Of a DNA stretch of 64,000 nt, positions 19,969 through 28,644 are shown piece by piece. Made by a program: the position numbers and the translations under genes. Below the pieces are notes generated by a model. It was not told where the DNA came from. It made no database searches and was given only the letters and a program-made list of their open reading frames with translations. Each line of letters opens with the position of its first letter. Position 1 is the stretch's first letter. The stretch comes from Gp7-AA6 sp036001245 (lineage in GTDB: Bacteria; Acidobacteriota; Thermoanaerobaculia; UBA5066; Gp7-AA6), in contig DASYUL010000049.1 in NCBI GenBank assembly GCA_036001245.1, positions 128,788-192,787 on the forward strand, read 5' to 3'.

Positions 19969-20588
19969 GAACGCCTCCCCTCGGAGAGGCCCGGACAGAT
20001 CTTCGCGATCTCCCGCCGCAGGATGCGTCGCGCGTTGAAGAGGTGGTTGCGCACGGTCGACTCGCCACACTTCAAGATCTGCGCGATCTCTTTCGTGTCG
20101 CGATCTTCCATCTCCTTCAGGACGAAGACGGCCTTCTGTTTTCCGGTCAGCCGCGAGGCCACCGTCTGGAAGAGCCTCGCGAGCTCGCCGTCCTCGACCG
20201 CGTTCGTCGTCTGGGAGCCACTCATCTCCTCGCGATGACGCACGAGATGGATCGTCGCGCCGTGCGCGCGCTCGCGGCTGCGGGAGCTTCTCAGGAAGTC
20301 GATCGAGAGGTTCGTCGCGATGCGATAGAGCCAGGTATTGAAGGAGTACTTCTCGTCGTACCGGGAGATCTGCTCCCAGACGCGGAGGAAGACGAGCTGC
20401 GCCACGTCCCGCGCGTCCTCGCCGTCCCCGACGATCCGGCGCGCCACGGAGACGACGGCCGGCGTCTTGCGGACGACCAGGGCCTCGAAGGAGAGCATGT
20501 CGCCCCCCTTCGCCCGGACGGCGAGATCGCTGTCGGAAAGCTCGACTGCTTCCCGTCGCTCCCGGCTTTCGCTGTAAACGAGCTCCAT
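19965..20588 (-). CDS. ECF RNA polymerase sigma factor
   Basis: 207 residues from ATG 20588. Region 2 (DARDVAQLVFLRVWEQISRYDE...FNTWLYRIATNLSIDFLR) and region 4 (LTGKQKAVFVLKEMEDRDTKEIAQIL...STVRNHLFNARRIL) are intact. It is coupled to the anti-sigma gene and lies upstream of, and in line with, the secretion operon, which it may control (inference). The sequence before the start is repeat-rich, and open frame further upstream is repeat, not protein. Confidence 0.92.
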   Translation of the reverse strand: MELVYSESRERREAVELSDSDLAVRAKGGDMLSFEALVVRKTPAVVSVARRIVGDGEDARDVAQLVFLRVWEQISRYDEKYSFNTWLYRIATNLSIDFLRSSRSRERAHGATIHLVRHREEMSGSQTTNAVEDGELARLFQTVASRLTGKQKAVFVLKEMEDRDTKEIAQILKCGESTVRNHLFNARRILRREIAKICPGLSEGRRS

Positions 20589-20593
20589 CGTGC

Positions 20594-20861
20594 TTTGAAC
20601 TGCGGCGGGTGCAGGCCCGCAGGACCTGTCCCCGCGACTTTCCTGAGTCCTCCCGGGCGTTATACGGAGCGGCAACGTTTCTCGTCGCCCCGTTTCTTCC
20701 GACGTCGGTCTCCGTGCTCCTTGAACTGGCGGGTGCAGGGCCGTAGGGCCAAGTCCCCGCGAAAACTGAACTGCGGCGGTTGCAGGGTCGTAGGGCCCTG
20801 TCCCCGTGACAACTGAACTGAGGCGGGTGCAGGGCCGTAGGCCCTGTCCCCGCGACATTCC
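20594..20861. repeat. Four imperfect ~46-50 bp direct repeats
   Basis: Units at about 20594-20643, 20720-20764, 20765-20810 and 20811-20861 share TTGAACTGCGGCGGGTGCAG, then GGCCGTAGGGCC and TGTCCCCGCGAC. Each contains a small palindrome (GGCCGTAGGGCC-like). The last three are tandem. They occupy most of the 359-bp gap between the divergent sigma-factor and waaA genes. No spacers of constant length, so this is not a CRISPR. Confidence 0.75.
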
Positions 20862-20932
20862 CCAGGATAACCCTTTGAATGGTAAAACGTTGTGGCGACG
20901 CCGGCAAGAGAAAGGACGGGCTTCTCCTGCAA

Positions 20933-20938
20933 CATAAT
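20933..20938 (+). promoter_or_regulatory. Putative -10 box (CATAAT) of waaA
   Basis: CATAAT ends 9 nt before the ATG at 20948, and no Shine-Dalgarno sequence intervenes. A leaderless or nearly leaderless message for the LPS operon is likely. Confidence 0.35.
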
Positions 20939-20947
20939 CGCCCCGGC

Positions 20948-22216
20948 ATGCTCTTTTACCGGATCCTGGCGGGGGGAGCGCTCCTTGCGTACTCGCCGGT
21001 GGCGCTCTTGCGGGCGGTCAGCGGCCGCCGACGGCCGGGCGACATCCGCGGCCGCCTCGGGTGGAGGCCCTATCCGGATCTCGCCGGAGGTGTCTGGATC
21101 CATGCGGTCTCGGTCGGGGAGGTCGGGGTGGCGTCGAGCCTCCTGGCCGCGCTCGCACGGCGCGCGCCCGGGCGACGCTTCGGCCTTTCGGTCACGACGG
21201 AGGCGGGCCGGGACCTCGCGGAGCGCATCGCGCCTGCCGGCGTCGAGGTCTTCGCGTTCCCCTTCGACCTGGCCGGACCGGTCGAGAAGGCGCTCGCTCG
21301 CGTCCGTCCCGGGCTCATCCTCCTCACGGAGACGGAGCTCTGGCCGCTCTTCCTCGCCCGAGCGGCGAGCCGCGGGGTTCCGGTCGCGATCGTCAATGGC
21401 CGCATCTCGGAGCGCTCCTTTCCCAGATACCGCATGCTGCGACGCTGGTTCGCGCCGGCGCTCGACAGGGTCGCGCTCTTCGTCATGCAGACCGAGGAGG
21501 ACGCGCGGCGGGTGGAGGCGCTCGGGGTGCCTCGCTCGAAGATCCGCATGAAGGGAAACGTCAAGTACGACGTCCCGGAGGCGCTGCCGTTTCGCGACGC
21601 CGACCGTCTCTCCGCGGCAGCGGCCGGCCGGCCGATCGTCGTCGCGGGCTCGACCGACGAGGCAGAGGAGGCGTCGGTCGTCGCGGCGGCGCGGGCGCTG
21701 TCCACCCGCGCTCTCGTCGCGGTCGCGCCGCGTCGGCCCGAGCGCTTCGGAGAGCTCGCGCGGAAGATCGAAGCGGCCGGGCTTGCCCTTCTCCGCCGCA
21801 GCGGAGAGCATCGTGGGGCGGCGGACGTATACCTCCTCGACACGATCGGGGAACTTTCCGCGCTTTACGCGCACGCGAGGATCGCCTTCATCGGGGGGAG
21901 TCTCGTCGCCCGCGGCGGGCATAACCCGATCGAAGCGTGGGCGTCCGGAGTCCCCGTGATCGTCGGTCCCCACACGGAGAATTTCCGCGAGGTGACCGCG
22001 AAGGGAGAGGAGCTCGGCATCGCGACGCGCGTGGCGGAAGAGACAGAGCTCGCGGGTTGCATCGAGCGGGAGCTCGCGGATCTCTCGGCGCTCGACGCTC
22101 GCGGAGAGAAGGCTCGGGAGTTCGTCGCCGCCAACCGCGGCGCCGCGGACGCGACGGCGAAAGAAGTCCTCTCGCTCCTGCCCGAGCGGACCGCGAGACG
22201 CGGGGCGGCGGGTTGA
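20948..22216 (+). CDS. waaA: 3-deoxy-D-manno-octulosonic acid (Kdo) transferase
   Basis: Transfers Kdo from CMP-Kdo to the lipid A precursor at the inner membrane. 422 residues from ATG 20948 (MLFYRILAGG), with an N-terminal membrane anchor. Shows WIHAVSVGEVGVASSLL, the donor-side ETELWPLFL, and GGSLVARGGHNPIEA in the C-terminal GT-B domain. Open frame before 20948 is repeat-adjacent and unlikely to be translated. First gene of waaA-lpxK-lpxL-waaF, all coupled by overlaps. Confidence 0.93.
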   Translation: MLFYRILAGGALLAYSPVALLRAVSGRRRPGDIRGRLGWRPYPDLAGGVWIHAVSVGEVGVASSLLAALARRAPGRRFGLSVTTEAGRDLAERIAPAGVEVFAFPFDLAGPVEKALARVRPGLILLTETELWPLFLARAASRGVPVAIVNGRISERSFPRYRMLRRWFAPALDRVALFVMQTEEDARRVEALGVPRSKIRMKGNVKYDVPEALPFRDADRLSAAAAGRPIVVAGSTDEAEEASVVAAARALSTRALVAVAPRRPERFGELARKIEAAGLALLRRSGEHRGAADVYLLDTIGELSALYAHARIAFIGGSLVARGGHNPIEAWASGVPVIVGPHTENFREVTAKGEELGIATRVAEETELAGCIERELADLSALDARGEKAREFVAANRGAADATAKEVLSLLPERTARRGAAG

Positions 22217-23295
22217 GGGCGACGCGGCTTCCCGGGCCGCTCGTGCGAACTGCACTCGCGCCCTTCTCGACGCTGTACGGCCGCGCGCTCGAGTCGCGCG
22301 CGCGGCTCTATCGCTCCGGCGCGTTCGCGGCGGAGCGGGCGGCGTGTCCCGTCATCTCCGTCGGCAACCTGACCTTCGGCGGAACCGGCAAGACGCCCTT
22401 CGTCGAGTTCCTCGCCCGGCGACTGCGTTTCGAGGGACGGACGCCGGCGATCGTCTCACGGGGGTACGGACGTCGCTCGAAAGGCGTGGTCGTCGTCTCG
22501 GACGGATCCGGACCGCTCGTCGGGCCGGACGAGGGCGGAGACGAGCCGGTCGCGATCGCGCGGAGGGTGCCCGGCGTCCCCGTGATCGTCGGCGAGCACC
22601 GGGCGGAGGCGGCCCGGGCCGCGCAGGGTCACGGCGCGGATCTGATCATCCTGGACGACGGCTTTCAGCACCTCGCGCTCGAGCGCGACGTCGACCTTCT
22701 TCTCCTGGATGCCGCGGACCCGTTCGGAGGCGGCGAGCTGCCTCCCCGCGGGAGACTGCGCGAGCCCCTTTCCGCGCTCGCCCGGGCGGACGCCGTCGTC
22801 TTCACGCGGATCGATCTTGCGGATCCTCCGCGGGAGGCGCGCGCCGAGCTCGCGCGCCGAAACCCGGAAGCGCGGGTGTTCACTGCGCGCATCCGGCCCG
22901 CCGGACTGTGGGACGAGCGCGGCTCCGCTGTCGCCGAAACGCGATTGACCTCCCGCCGTTTCGTCGCCGTTTGCGGCATCGCGAACCCCGCGAGCTTCCG
23001 GGCGTCGCTCGCGGAGCTGGACCTTCCGGCCGAGGAGCTCCTCGCCTTTCCCGACCATCACCGCTACGGCCGGCGGGACCTCGAACGGATCCGGCAGGCC
23101 GCCGACCGGACGGGCAGCGCGTGGATCGCGACCACCGAGAAGGACGCGGTGAAGCTCGAAGGCCGGACAACGCTCCCGGTCGTCGCACTCCGGCTCGAAG
23201 TCGAGATGGGCGAAGCGGAGTTCTTTCCCTTTCTCCGGTCCCGGCTGTCGGACGTTCGCAGGCCGCCGCGCGCGGCGTCCGAACCGCGGCCATGA
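22213..23295 (+). CDS. lpxK: Tetraacyldisaccharide 4'-kinase
   Basis: Phosphorylates the 4' position of the lipid A disaccharide. TTG 22213 overlaps the waaA stop (TTGA) and yields the usual N-terminus (PFSTLYGRALESRARLY); GTG 22243 is an alternative. 360 residues, P-loop at about 51-61 (GNLTFGGTGKT), LDDGFQHLALERDVD segment, and FPDHHRYGRRDLE near the C-terminus. Membrane-associated. Confidence 0.93.
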   Translation: MRATRLPGPLVRTALAPFSTLYGRALESRARLYRSGAFAAERAACPVISVGNLTFGGTGKTPFVEFLARRLRFEGRTPAIVSRGYGRRSKGVVVVSDGSGPLVGPDEGGDEPVAIARRVPGVPVIVGEHRAEAARAAQGHGADLIILDDGFQHLALERDVDLLLLDAADPFGGGELPPRGRLREPLSALARADAVVFTRIDLADPPREARAELARRNPEARVFTARIRPAGLWDERGSAVAETRLTSRRFVAVCGIANPASFRASLAELDLPAEELLAFPDHHRYGRRDLERIRQAADRTGSAWIATTEKDAVKLEGRTTLPVVALRLEVEMGEAEFFPFLRSRLSDVRRPPRAASEPRP

Positions 23296-24476
23296 GCACG
23301 TCACCCGAGGTCGCGGCCGCCGCGCCCCCCGACGCTTCCCCGGCCCGACGGAAACGCGCGGGCCGGAAGCAACGTCGCTCCGCGCTGCGCCAGAGGACCG
23401 AGCTCGCGCTCTTTCGGATCGCGGCGGCCGGTCTGACACGGCTCCCGCGCGCGGGAGCGCGCCGGACTCTCCGAGGCGTGGCGAAGGCGGTCTTCGGGCT
23501 CCTTCCCTCGCGGCGGCGGATCCTCCGGGCGAACCTGAGCGCGGCGTTTCCCGAGAAAACTCCGGCGGAAATCGCGTCGATCGGGCGGCGCTCAATCGAG
23601 GGCTTCGCGGCGGCGCTCGTCGACTTTCTCGAGACGGCGGGACTCACGCGAGAGGACCTGCTCTCGCGAGTGACGGTCGTCGGCGAGAAGCACCTGCGCG
23701 ACGCGAGAGAGCGAGGAAGGGGGGTTTTCCTCCTCTCGGCGCACTTCGGGAGCTGGGAAATCGGAGCGCTCGTCGCCGGCCTCCTCGGCGAGCCGATCGC
23801 GCCCGTCGCGCGGCCGCTCGACAACCCTCTCCTCGAAGAGGAGCTCGATGCCCTCCGACGCCGCTTCGGAAACCGTCCCATCGCGAAGCGGGAAGCGGCA
23901 AGAGAGCTTCTGCGCGCGATGAACCGCAACGAGACCGTGGCCATCCTCGTGGACCAGAACGTCCTTGCGAAAGAGGCCGTGTTCGTCCCCTTCTTCGGCC
24001 GGCCGGCTGCGACGACGCCTTCGCTGGCCCGCATTCAGTTGAAGACCGGCGCGGCGGTCGTTCCCGTCTTCACGTGGCCCCAGGGGAACGGCCGCTACCG
24101 TCTGGAGTTCGAGCCGCCGATCCTGGCGGAGGAGTTCGAGGACCCGAATCTCGACCGGGACGAACGGGTGCGCCGCGCGACCGCCCGGTACACGGCGGTC
24201 ACCGAGGCCGCGATCCGGAAGGATCCGGCGGCCTGGCTGTGGATTCACGATCGCTGGAAGACGAAGCCGCCCGGAGAGAGTTCCAAATCGCAGCGTGAGG
24301 AGTCTCCCGAAGGGAGGAGCCTCACGCTGCGGGAGCGGGAGCGAGCGAAGGACCAGGCGCTCGGTCGAGCCGAGCATGGCGAGCCGAGCGCCGGTGCATC
24401 AGCAGGTCCCGAGCGAGCGGACGCGACGTGTGACGAGCCGAGCGCCGGTCGCGGAAGCGAGATCCCGAGCAAGTGA
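23292..24476 (+). CDS. lpxL: Lipid A biosynthesis lauroyl/myristoyl acyltransferase with extra C-terminal tail
   Basis: ATG 23292 overlaps the lpxK stop (ATGA). 394 residues. Acyltransferase motif H151-FGSW-E156, substrate region VAILVDQN, and VPFFGRPAATTPSLARI. The family normally ends soon after the WLWIHDRWKT segment (about 325). Here about 65 further residues rich in Ser, Glu and Arg are encoded by a palindrome and direct repeats (24289-24449), so the tail is probably a repeat-derived extension. Adds secondary acyl chains to Kdo2-lipid IV-A. Confidence 0.9.
   Translation: MSTSPEVAAAAPPDASPARRKRAGRKQRRSALRQRTELALFRIAAAGLTRLPRAGARRTLRGVAKAVFGLLPSRRRILRANLSAAFPEKTPAEIASIGRRSIEGFAAALVDFLETAGLTREDLLSRVTVVGEKHLRDARERGRGVFLLSAHFGSWEIGALVAGLLGEPIAPVARPLDNPLLEEELDALRRRFGNRPIAKREAARELLRAMNRNETVAILVDQNVLAKEAVFVPFFGRPAATTPSLARIQLKTGAAVVPVFTWPQGNGRYRLEFEPPILAEEFEDPNLDRDERVRRATARYTAVTEAAIRKDPAAWLWIHDRWKTKPPGESSKSQREESPEGRSLTLRERERAKDQALGRAEHGEPSAGASAGPERADATCDEPSAGRGSEIPSK
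24289..24331. repeat. Long palindrome inside the lpxL 3' end
   Basis: Perfect 12-bp arms CGCAGCGTGAGG (24289-24300) and CCTCACGCTGCG (24320-24331), with a nested CTCCC-GAA-GGGAG stem between them. A REP-like hairpin. Confidence 0.8.
24381..24449. repeat. 15-bp direct repeat in the lpxL tail
   Basis: GAGCCGAGCGCCGGT occurs at 24381-24395 and 24435-24449, both inside the non-conserved tail. Confidence 0.7.
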
Positions 24477-25465
24477 GCGCAAGCGGGCGAATCGTCGTCG
24501 CGCCGAACTGGATCGGCGACGCGGTCATGTCGCTTCCGATGATCCGCGCTCTCCGCCGTTTCGCTCCAGACGAGCCCCTCGTCGTGTTCGCGCGGCCGGG
24601 CCCCGCGGCGCTCTATCGCGCCGAGGGGAGCGCGGGCGAGGTTCGCACGATCTCGGGCCTCGTCGCCGACTCGATTGCGATCGCGCGTGGGAGGTTCGCC
24701 CAAGCCTGGCTCCTCCCCAACTCGTTCCGGTCCGCCCTCGGACCCTTTCTCGCGGCGGTCCCCGAGCGCGTCGGCTACGCGACCGACGGGCGCTCGGCGC
24801 TCCTCACCCGGACGCTCCCACCCCCGCCGCGAAACGAGCACCAGCTGCGCGACTACGATCCGCTGCTGCGATCTCTCGCGATCGAGCCGGATCCCGACCC
24901 GCCGAGGCTTCCCCTTCCGCCGGCGGCACTCGATCGCGCGGAGGCCGCGCTCTCGCGCGCCGGACTCGCAACGGGGGCCGACGGTCTCGTCGTGCTCGCG
25001 CCCGGCGCCGCGTTCTCGTGGACGAAGCGCTGGCCGGCGGACCGCTTCGGGCGGCTCGGCGAAGAGCTCCGCGCGCGGGGATTTGTACCGGCGATCGCCG
25101 TCGGCCCCGGCGAGGAGAGGCTCGCGGGCGCGGTCTCCGACGCCGCGGGCGGCGCGCTTCCAACGCTGGGTGCCGACTTGGGTCCGGTCGAGCTGGCCGC
25201 CGTCCTCGCCCGCGCTCGCGTCGTCGTCGCGAACGACTCCGGCCCGATGCACCTCGCCGCTGCCGTCGGCACTCCCGTGGTCGCGATGTTCGGTCCGACC
25301 GATCCGGGCCGCACGGGCCCGACCGGCTCCCCCTCGGTCGCCCTCGACCGGTATGTGTTCTGCTCGCCGTGTTACCTGAAAGAGTGCCCCTATGCGCACG
25401 AGTGCATGGGGGAGATCGCGGTCGAGGACGTTCTTGGCGCGGTGGAGCGCCTCCTCAGCAATTGA
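24473..25465 (+). CDS. waaF: ADP-heptose:LPS heptosyltransferase II
   Basis: GTG 24473 overlaps the lpxL stop (GTGA). 330 residues, GT-B fold of family GT9: N-terminal IVVAPNWIGDAVMSLPMIRALRR, donor-binding NDSGPMHLAAAVGTPVVAMFGPT. The C-terminal C-x2-C...C-x4-C stretch (FCSPCYLKECPYAHEC) is typical of WaaF. Adds the second heptose of the LPS inner core on the cytoplasmic face of the inner membrane. End of the plus-strand LPS operon; the next gene is on the other strand. Confidence 0.93.
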   Translation: MSASGRIVVAPNWIGDAVMSLPMIRALRRFAPDEPLVVFARPGPAALYRAEGSAGEVRTISGLVADSIAIARGRFAQAWLLPNSFRSALGPFLAAVPERVGYATDGRSALLTRTLPPPPRNEHQLRDYDPLLRSLAIEPDPDPPRLPLPPAALDRAEAALSRAGLATGADGLVVLAPGAAFSWTKRWPADRFGRLGEELRARGFVPAIAVGPGEERLAGAVSDAAGGALPTLGADLGPVELAAVLARARVVVANDSGPMHLAAAVGTPVVAMFGPTDPGRTGPTGSPSVALDRYVFCSPCYLKECPYAHECMGEIAVEDVLGAVERLLSN

Positions 25466-25472
25466 CTGAGAG

Positions 25473-26057
25473 CTATCCCTTCAGCTCGGTGTTCCAGTAA
25501 GCCAGGTCGAGAAAGTTCCGCCACGCGGGATGGAGCTTGCTCGAGCCGAAATGCCCCACCGGATGCCAGCGCGGCTTCTTTGGCTGTGCAACGAGCCGCA
25601 TCGACGCCTCCGCAGGCATCCGGTTTCCCTTGCGGACGTTGCACGACAGGCACGCGCACACGACGTTGTCCCAGGAAGAGTGACCGCCGCGCGAGAGCGG
25701 AATCACGTGGTCGAGCGAGAGCTCGGAGGAAGTGAACTTGTGGCCGCAGTACTGGCAGCGATTTCCGTCGCGCAGGTAGATGTTGTGGCGCGAGAACTTC
25801 ACTTCCTGCCGCGGGAGCCGGTCGAAGCTCTTCAGCGCGACGACCCTCGGCACGCGGATCGCCATCGACGGCGTCAGAACGACCTCATCCTGAGGTTGTA
25901 CGGGAATGTCGCACCAGTTCTCGAACTCATAGGTCGAGTAGTCCGGCAGCACGGCGCGGACGTGACCCTTGTAGAAGAGCGTGAACGCCTTCCGCACGGA
26001 CGTGACATGGACCGCCTGGAAGACGCGGTTGAGGACGAGAACCTGTGAGTCGAGCAT
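25473..26057 (-). CDS. HNH endonuclease family protein
   Basis: 194 residues from ATG 26057 (MLDSQVLVLNRVFQAVHV). The C-terminal part has a zinc-knuckle HNH nuclease: CQYCGHKF, LSLDHVIPLSRGG, CLSCNVRKGNR. This solitary family is widespread in Acidobacteria and related phyla; its cell role is not established. No partner methyltransferase is nearby, so a restriction role is not supported. On the minus strand TATAAT at 26079-26084 lies 21 nt before the start. Confidence 0.88.
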   Translation of the reverse strand: MLDSQVLVLNRVFQAVHVTSVRKAFTLFYKGHVRAVLPDYSTYEFENWCDIPVQPQDEVVLTPSMAIRVPRVVALKSFDRLPRQEVKFSRHNIYLRDGNRCQYCGHKFTSSELSLDHVIPLSRGGHSSWDNVVCACLSCNVRKGNRMPAEASMRLVAQPKKPRWHPVGHFGSSKLHPAWRNFLDLAYWNTELKG

Positions 26058-26080
26058 CAGTTGACCGAAAACCGCGTCAT

Positions 26081-26086
26081 TATATA
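26081..26086 (+). promoter_or_regulatory. Putative -10 box (TATATA) of hldE1
   Basis: TATATA ends 6 nt before the ATG at 26093. The same AT-rich island also reads TATAAT on the minus strand (26079-26084) toward the HNH gene, so it is a divergent promoter. Confidence 0.45.
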
Positions 26087-26092
26087 GCGCCG

Positions 26093-27115
26093 ATGAGCCT
26101 TGCGGTTCCGAAGGAGCGCCTGCTCGCACTCGTCTCTTCCTTCGCCGGCCGCCGGTTGCTCGTCGCCGGCGACTACGTTCTCGACCGCTTCGTGTTCGGC
26201 CATCCCAAGCGGATCAGCCGCGAGGCGCCGGTCCTGATCCTCCGGTTCCTCAAGGAGGAAAGCCTCCCCGGCGCCGCCGGAAACACCGCCGCGAACGTCC
26301 GCGCGCTCGGCGGGACGCCGCTCCCCGTCGGCGCGGTCGGCGACGACCCGGCGGGAGCCAGCCTGACGTCGATTTTCCGGGAGCGCGGTATCGCCACCGA
26401 CGGCCTGATCGAGGTTCCGGGTTACCACACGCCGACGAAGACCCGCGTGCTCGCAGGCGGCGCTCACTCGATCAAGCAGCAGGTCGTGCGGTACGACCAG
26501 GAGGACCACCTGCCCGAGGGGGGCGACTGGCGGGGACGATTCTCGGAGAAACTCGCGCACGCCGCGTCCGCCGCCGACGCGGCCGTGCTCTCCGACTACG
26601 GGTACGGCGCGATCTCGCCGGCCGACGTCCCGGCTCTCCGCGCCCGGCTCCGCCCCGGCGCTCCCGTACTCGTCGACTCGCGCCGCGGGCTCGGACGCTA
26701 CGCGGGGGTCGACGCGGCGACGCCGAACGAAGAGGAGCTCGAAGAGTCCGCGGGCGGATCGCTCGGTGACTCCGCAGAAGCGCTCGCCGCGGCGGGGGAT
26801 CGGCTGCGCCAGCGGATCGGATGCCGGACCCTTCTCGTGACGCTCGGCTCACGCGGGATGGCGCTCTTCGACGGCGCCGCCCGCCCGACGCTCATTCCCG
26901 TCCACGGCACGGACCAGGTCGCCGACGTCACCGGCGCGGGAGATACGGTGCTCGCGACGTTTTCCCTCGCGCTGGCGTCGGGCGCCTCGCCGCTCGAAGC
27001 GGCTCTGCTCGCAAACTTCGCGGGCGGCGTGGTCGTCATGAAGATGGGGACCGCGACCGCGTCGGCGGACGAGCTCGCGCAGGCGATCGCCTCCGACCGG
27101 ACGCTCACGGCGTGA
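26093..27115 (+). CDS. rfaE1: D-glycero-beta-D-manno-heptose-7-phosphate kinase (HldE kinase domain)
   Basis: PfkB-family sugar kinase of ADP-heptose synthesis, 340 residues. Substrate region GDYVLDRFVFGHPKRISREAP, the GAAGNTAANV loop, and the catalytic GAGDT motif near 280. In enterobacteria this domain is fused to the nucleotidyltransferase as HldE; here the two are separate, overlapping genes. Start ATG 26093. Confidence 0.94.
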   Translation: MSLAVPKERLLALVSSFAGRRLLVAGDYVLDRFVFGHPKRISREAPVLILRFLKEESLPGAAGNTAANVRALGGTPLPVGAVGDDPAGASLTSIFRERGIATDGLIEVPGYHTPTKTRVLAGGAHSIKQQVVRYDQEDHLPEGGDWRGRFSEKLAHAASAADAAVLSDYGYGAISPADVPALRARLRPGAPVLVDSRRGLGRYAGVDAATPNEEELEESAGGSLGDSAEALAAAGDRLRQRIGCRTLLVTLGSRGMALFDGAARPTLIPVHGTDQVADVTGAGDTVLATFSLALASGASPLEAALLANFAGGVVVMKMGTATASADELAQAIASDRTLTA

Positions 27116-27630
27116 CCGGGCCGATCCGGTCCTCCTCGGAGAAGATCGTCTCCCGGGGAGAGGCCTTCCGCCGCGCCTCCCGGGAGCGGGCGTCGGGCCG
27201 CCGGGTCGTCCTCGCCAACGGCGCCTTCGACCTGCTGCACGCGGGACACGTGCGGTATCTCGAGGCCGCGCGCGCCGAAGGCGATTGGTTGCTGGTCGCG
27301 GTCAACTCCGACGCATCAGTGGCGCGCGCCAAGGGACAGGGACGGCCCGTCGTCCCCGCCGCGGAACGCGCCGAGATCGTGGCGGCGCTGCAATGCGTCG
27401 ATGCGGTCGTCGTCTTCGAGGAGGATTCACCCGCGGCGCTCCTCTCGCAGATCCGGCCGGACGTGCACGCGAAAGGCACCGATTACACCCGCGGCTCGGT
27501 GCCGGAGCGCGACGTCGTCGCGGAGTACGGGGGTCGGACCGCAATCGTGGGCGATCCGAAGCATCACGCCACGACGGATCTGATCGAGCGGATCCGGAAA
27601 ACGGGAAACGGGAAACGGGAAACGAAATGA
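27112..27630 (+). CDS. rfaE2: D-glycero-beta-D-manno-heptose 1-phosphate adenylyltransferase (HldE C-domain)
   Basis: GTG 27112 overlaps the kinase stop (GTGA). 172 residues, cytidylyltransferase-like fold with NGAFDLLHAGHVRYLEAAR (HxGH) and the nucleotide loop VNSDASVARAKGQGRP. Makes ADP-heptose for WaaF and WaaC. The last residues (KTGNGKRETK) come from a GGAAACG tandem repeat, so the native end was probably slightly shorter. Confidence 0.93.
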   Translation: MTGPIRSSSEKIVSRGEAFRRASRERASGRRVVLANGAFDLLHAGHVRYLEAARAEGDWLLVAVNSDASVARAKGQGRPVVPAAERAEIVAALQCVDAVVVFEEDSPAALLSQIRPDVHAKGTDYTRGSVPERDVVAEYGGRTAIVGDPKHHATTDLIERIRKTGNGKRETK

Positions 27631-27675
27631 AGAGTCTCTGGTTTTCTCCGTTTTCCGTTTTACGTTTTCCGTTTG
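27596..27675. repeat. GGGAAAC / GTTTTCC inverted repeat
   Basis: Tandem CGGGAAA units (27598-27626) are followed by tandem TTTTCCG/TTTTACG units (27642-27675), complementary to the first, forming a large imperfect hairpin between rfaE2 and waaC. Confidence 0.65.
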
Positions 27676-27682
27676 ACGGCCT

Positions 27683-28642
27683 GTGAACGTCCTCATCGTC
27701 CGCCTTTCGTCGCTCGGCGACATCGTGCACACGCTTCCGATCGCGGCGAACGCTCGTCGCTCGGGCAACCGGGTGTTCTGGGTGGTCGAGTCCGCCTACC
27801 GCGACTTCCTCGCCGCGAACCCGCACGTCGAGCGGGTCGTCGTTGCCGATACGAAGGGATGGCGCCGGCGGCCGCTCTCCCCGCGCACGCTTTCGGAGAT
27901 CGTCAGGCTGCCGCGCGAGCTCCGGTCGCTTTCGCCCGACGTCACGATCGATGCGCAGGGGCTGTGGAAGTCCGCCTGGATCGCCCGCTCGGCCGGAGCG
28001 CCGGTCGTGGGGTTCGGGGCGGCGAACCGCCGGGAGCCGACCTCCGCGCTCCTCGGGCACCGGACGGTTCAGCCTCTCGCCGGCCGTCACGTCGTGGACC
28101 AGAATCTCTCTCTGGCGGAGGCCGCGGGGATCCCGGTGACGGACCGGTCGCCGGACGCCCGGTTCCTCCTCGAGCGGCCCTCGCCGGCGGCGGAGTCCTT
28201 TCTCGCGGGACAGCCGCGCCCGTTCGCCCTCTACCATCCGGGAGCGGGACGGCCCGAGAAGACGTGGGGCGAGGAGCGTTACGCCGTGCTCGCCGATCTC
28301 CTCCGGTCGAATCGCGGGCTCGCTCCCGTCATCTCCTGGGGGCCGGGGGACGAAGAGCGCGCGCGGCGGCTCGCCGCTCTCCGAACCGACGCCCGCGTTC
28401 TGCCGGCGCTCGCCCTGTCCGATCTCGCCCACGTGATCGCGGCCGCCTCCCTCGTCGTCGCCGGAGACACGGGACCGCTTCACCTCGCCGACGCTCTGGG
28501 CGCTTCGACGCTCGCCCTGTTCGGGCCGACGGACCCGATCCGAAACGGGCCATACCGAAACCCCCGGTCGACCGTGCGCTACGATGCGGGAACGGGCCCG
28601 GAAGAGGTTGCCCGTAAGGCCCTCGAGGTGCTTGCGGCCTGA
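27683..28642 (+). CDS. waaC: ADP-heptose:LPS heptosyltransferase I
   Basis: 319 residues from GTG 27683, starting MNVLIVRLSSLGDIVHTLP, the GT9 signature with SSLGD loop. C-terminal donor site: VAGDTGPLHLADALGASTLALFGPT. Adds the first heptose to Kdo. Clusters with rfaE1/rfaE2, which supply the donor. waaC rather than waaF is preferred because it lacks the C-terminal Cys stretch and has the short N-terminal loop. Confidence 0.88.
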   Translation: MNVLIVRLSSLGDIVHTLPIAANARRSGNRVFWVVESAYRDFLAANPHVERVVVADTKGWRRRPLSPRTLSEIVRLPRELRSLSPDVTIDAQGLWKSAWIARSAGAPVVGFGAANRREPTSALLGHRTVQPLAGRHVVDQNLSLAEAAGIPVTDRSPDARFLLERPSPAAESFLAGQPRPFALYHPGAGRPEKTWGEERYAVLADLLRSNRGLAPVISWGPGDEERARRLAALRTDARVLPALALSDLAHVIAAASLVVAGDTGPLHLADALGASTLALFGPTDPIRNGPYRNPRSTVRYDAGTGPEEVARKALEVLAA

Positions 28643-28644
28643 GC

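Noticed and set aside
20594..20861. Possible CRISPR array
   Set aside because: Units are imperfect, three are tandem with no spacers, and no cas genes are near.
25473..26057. HNH protein as part of a restriction or CRISPR system
   Set aside because: No methyltransferase, Cas protein or mobile-element gene adjoins; it belongs to a solitary widespread family.
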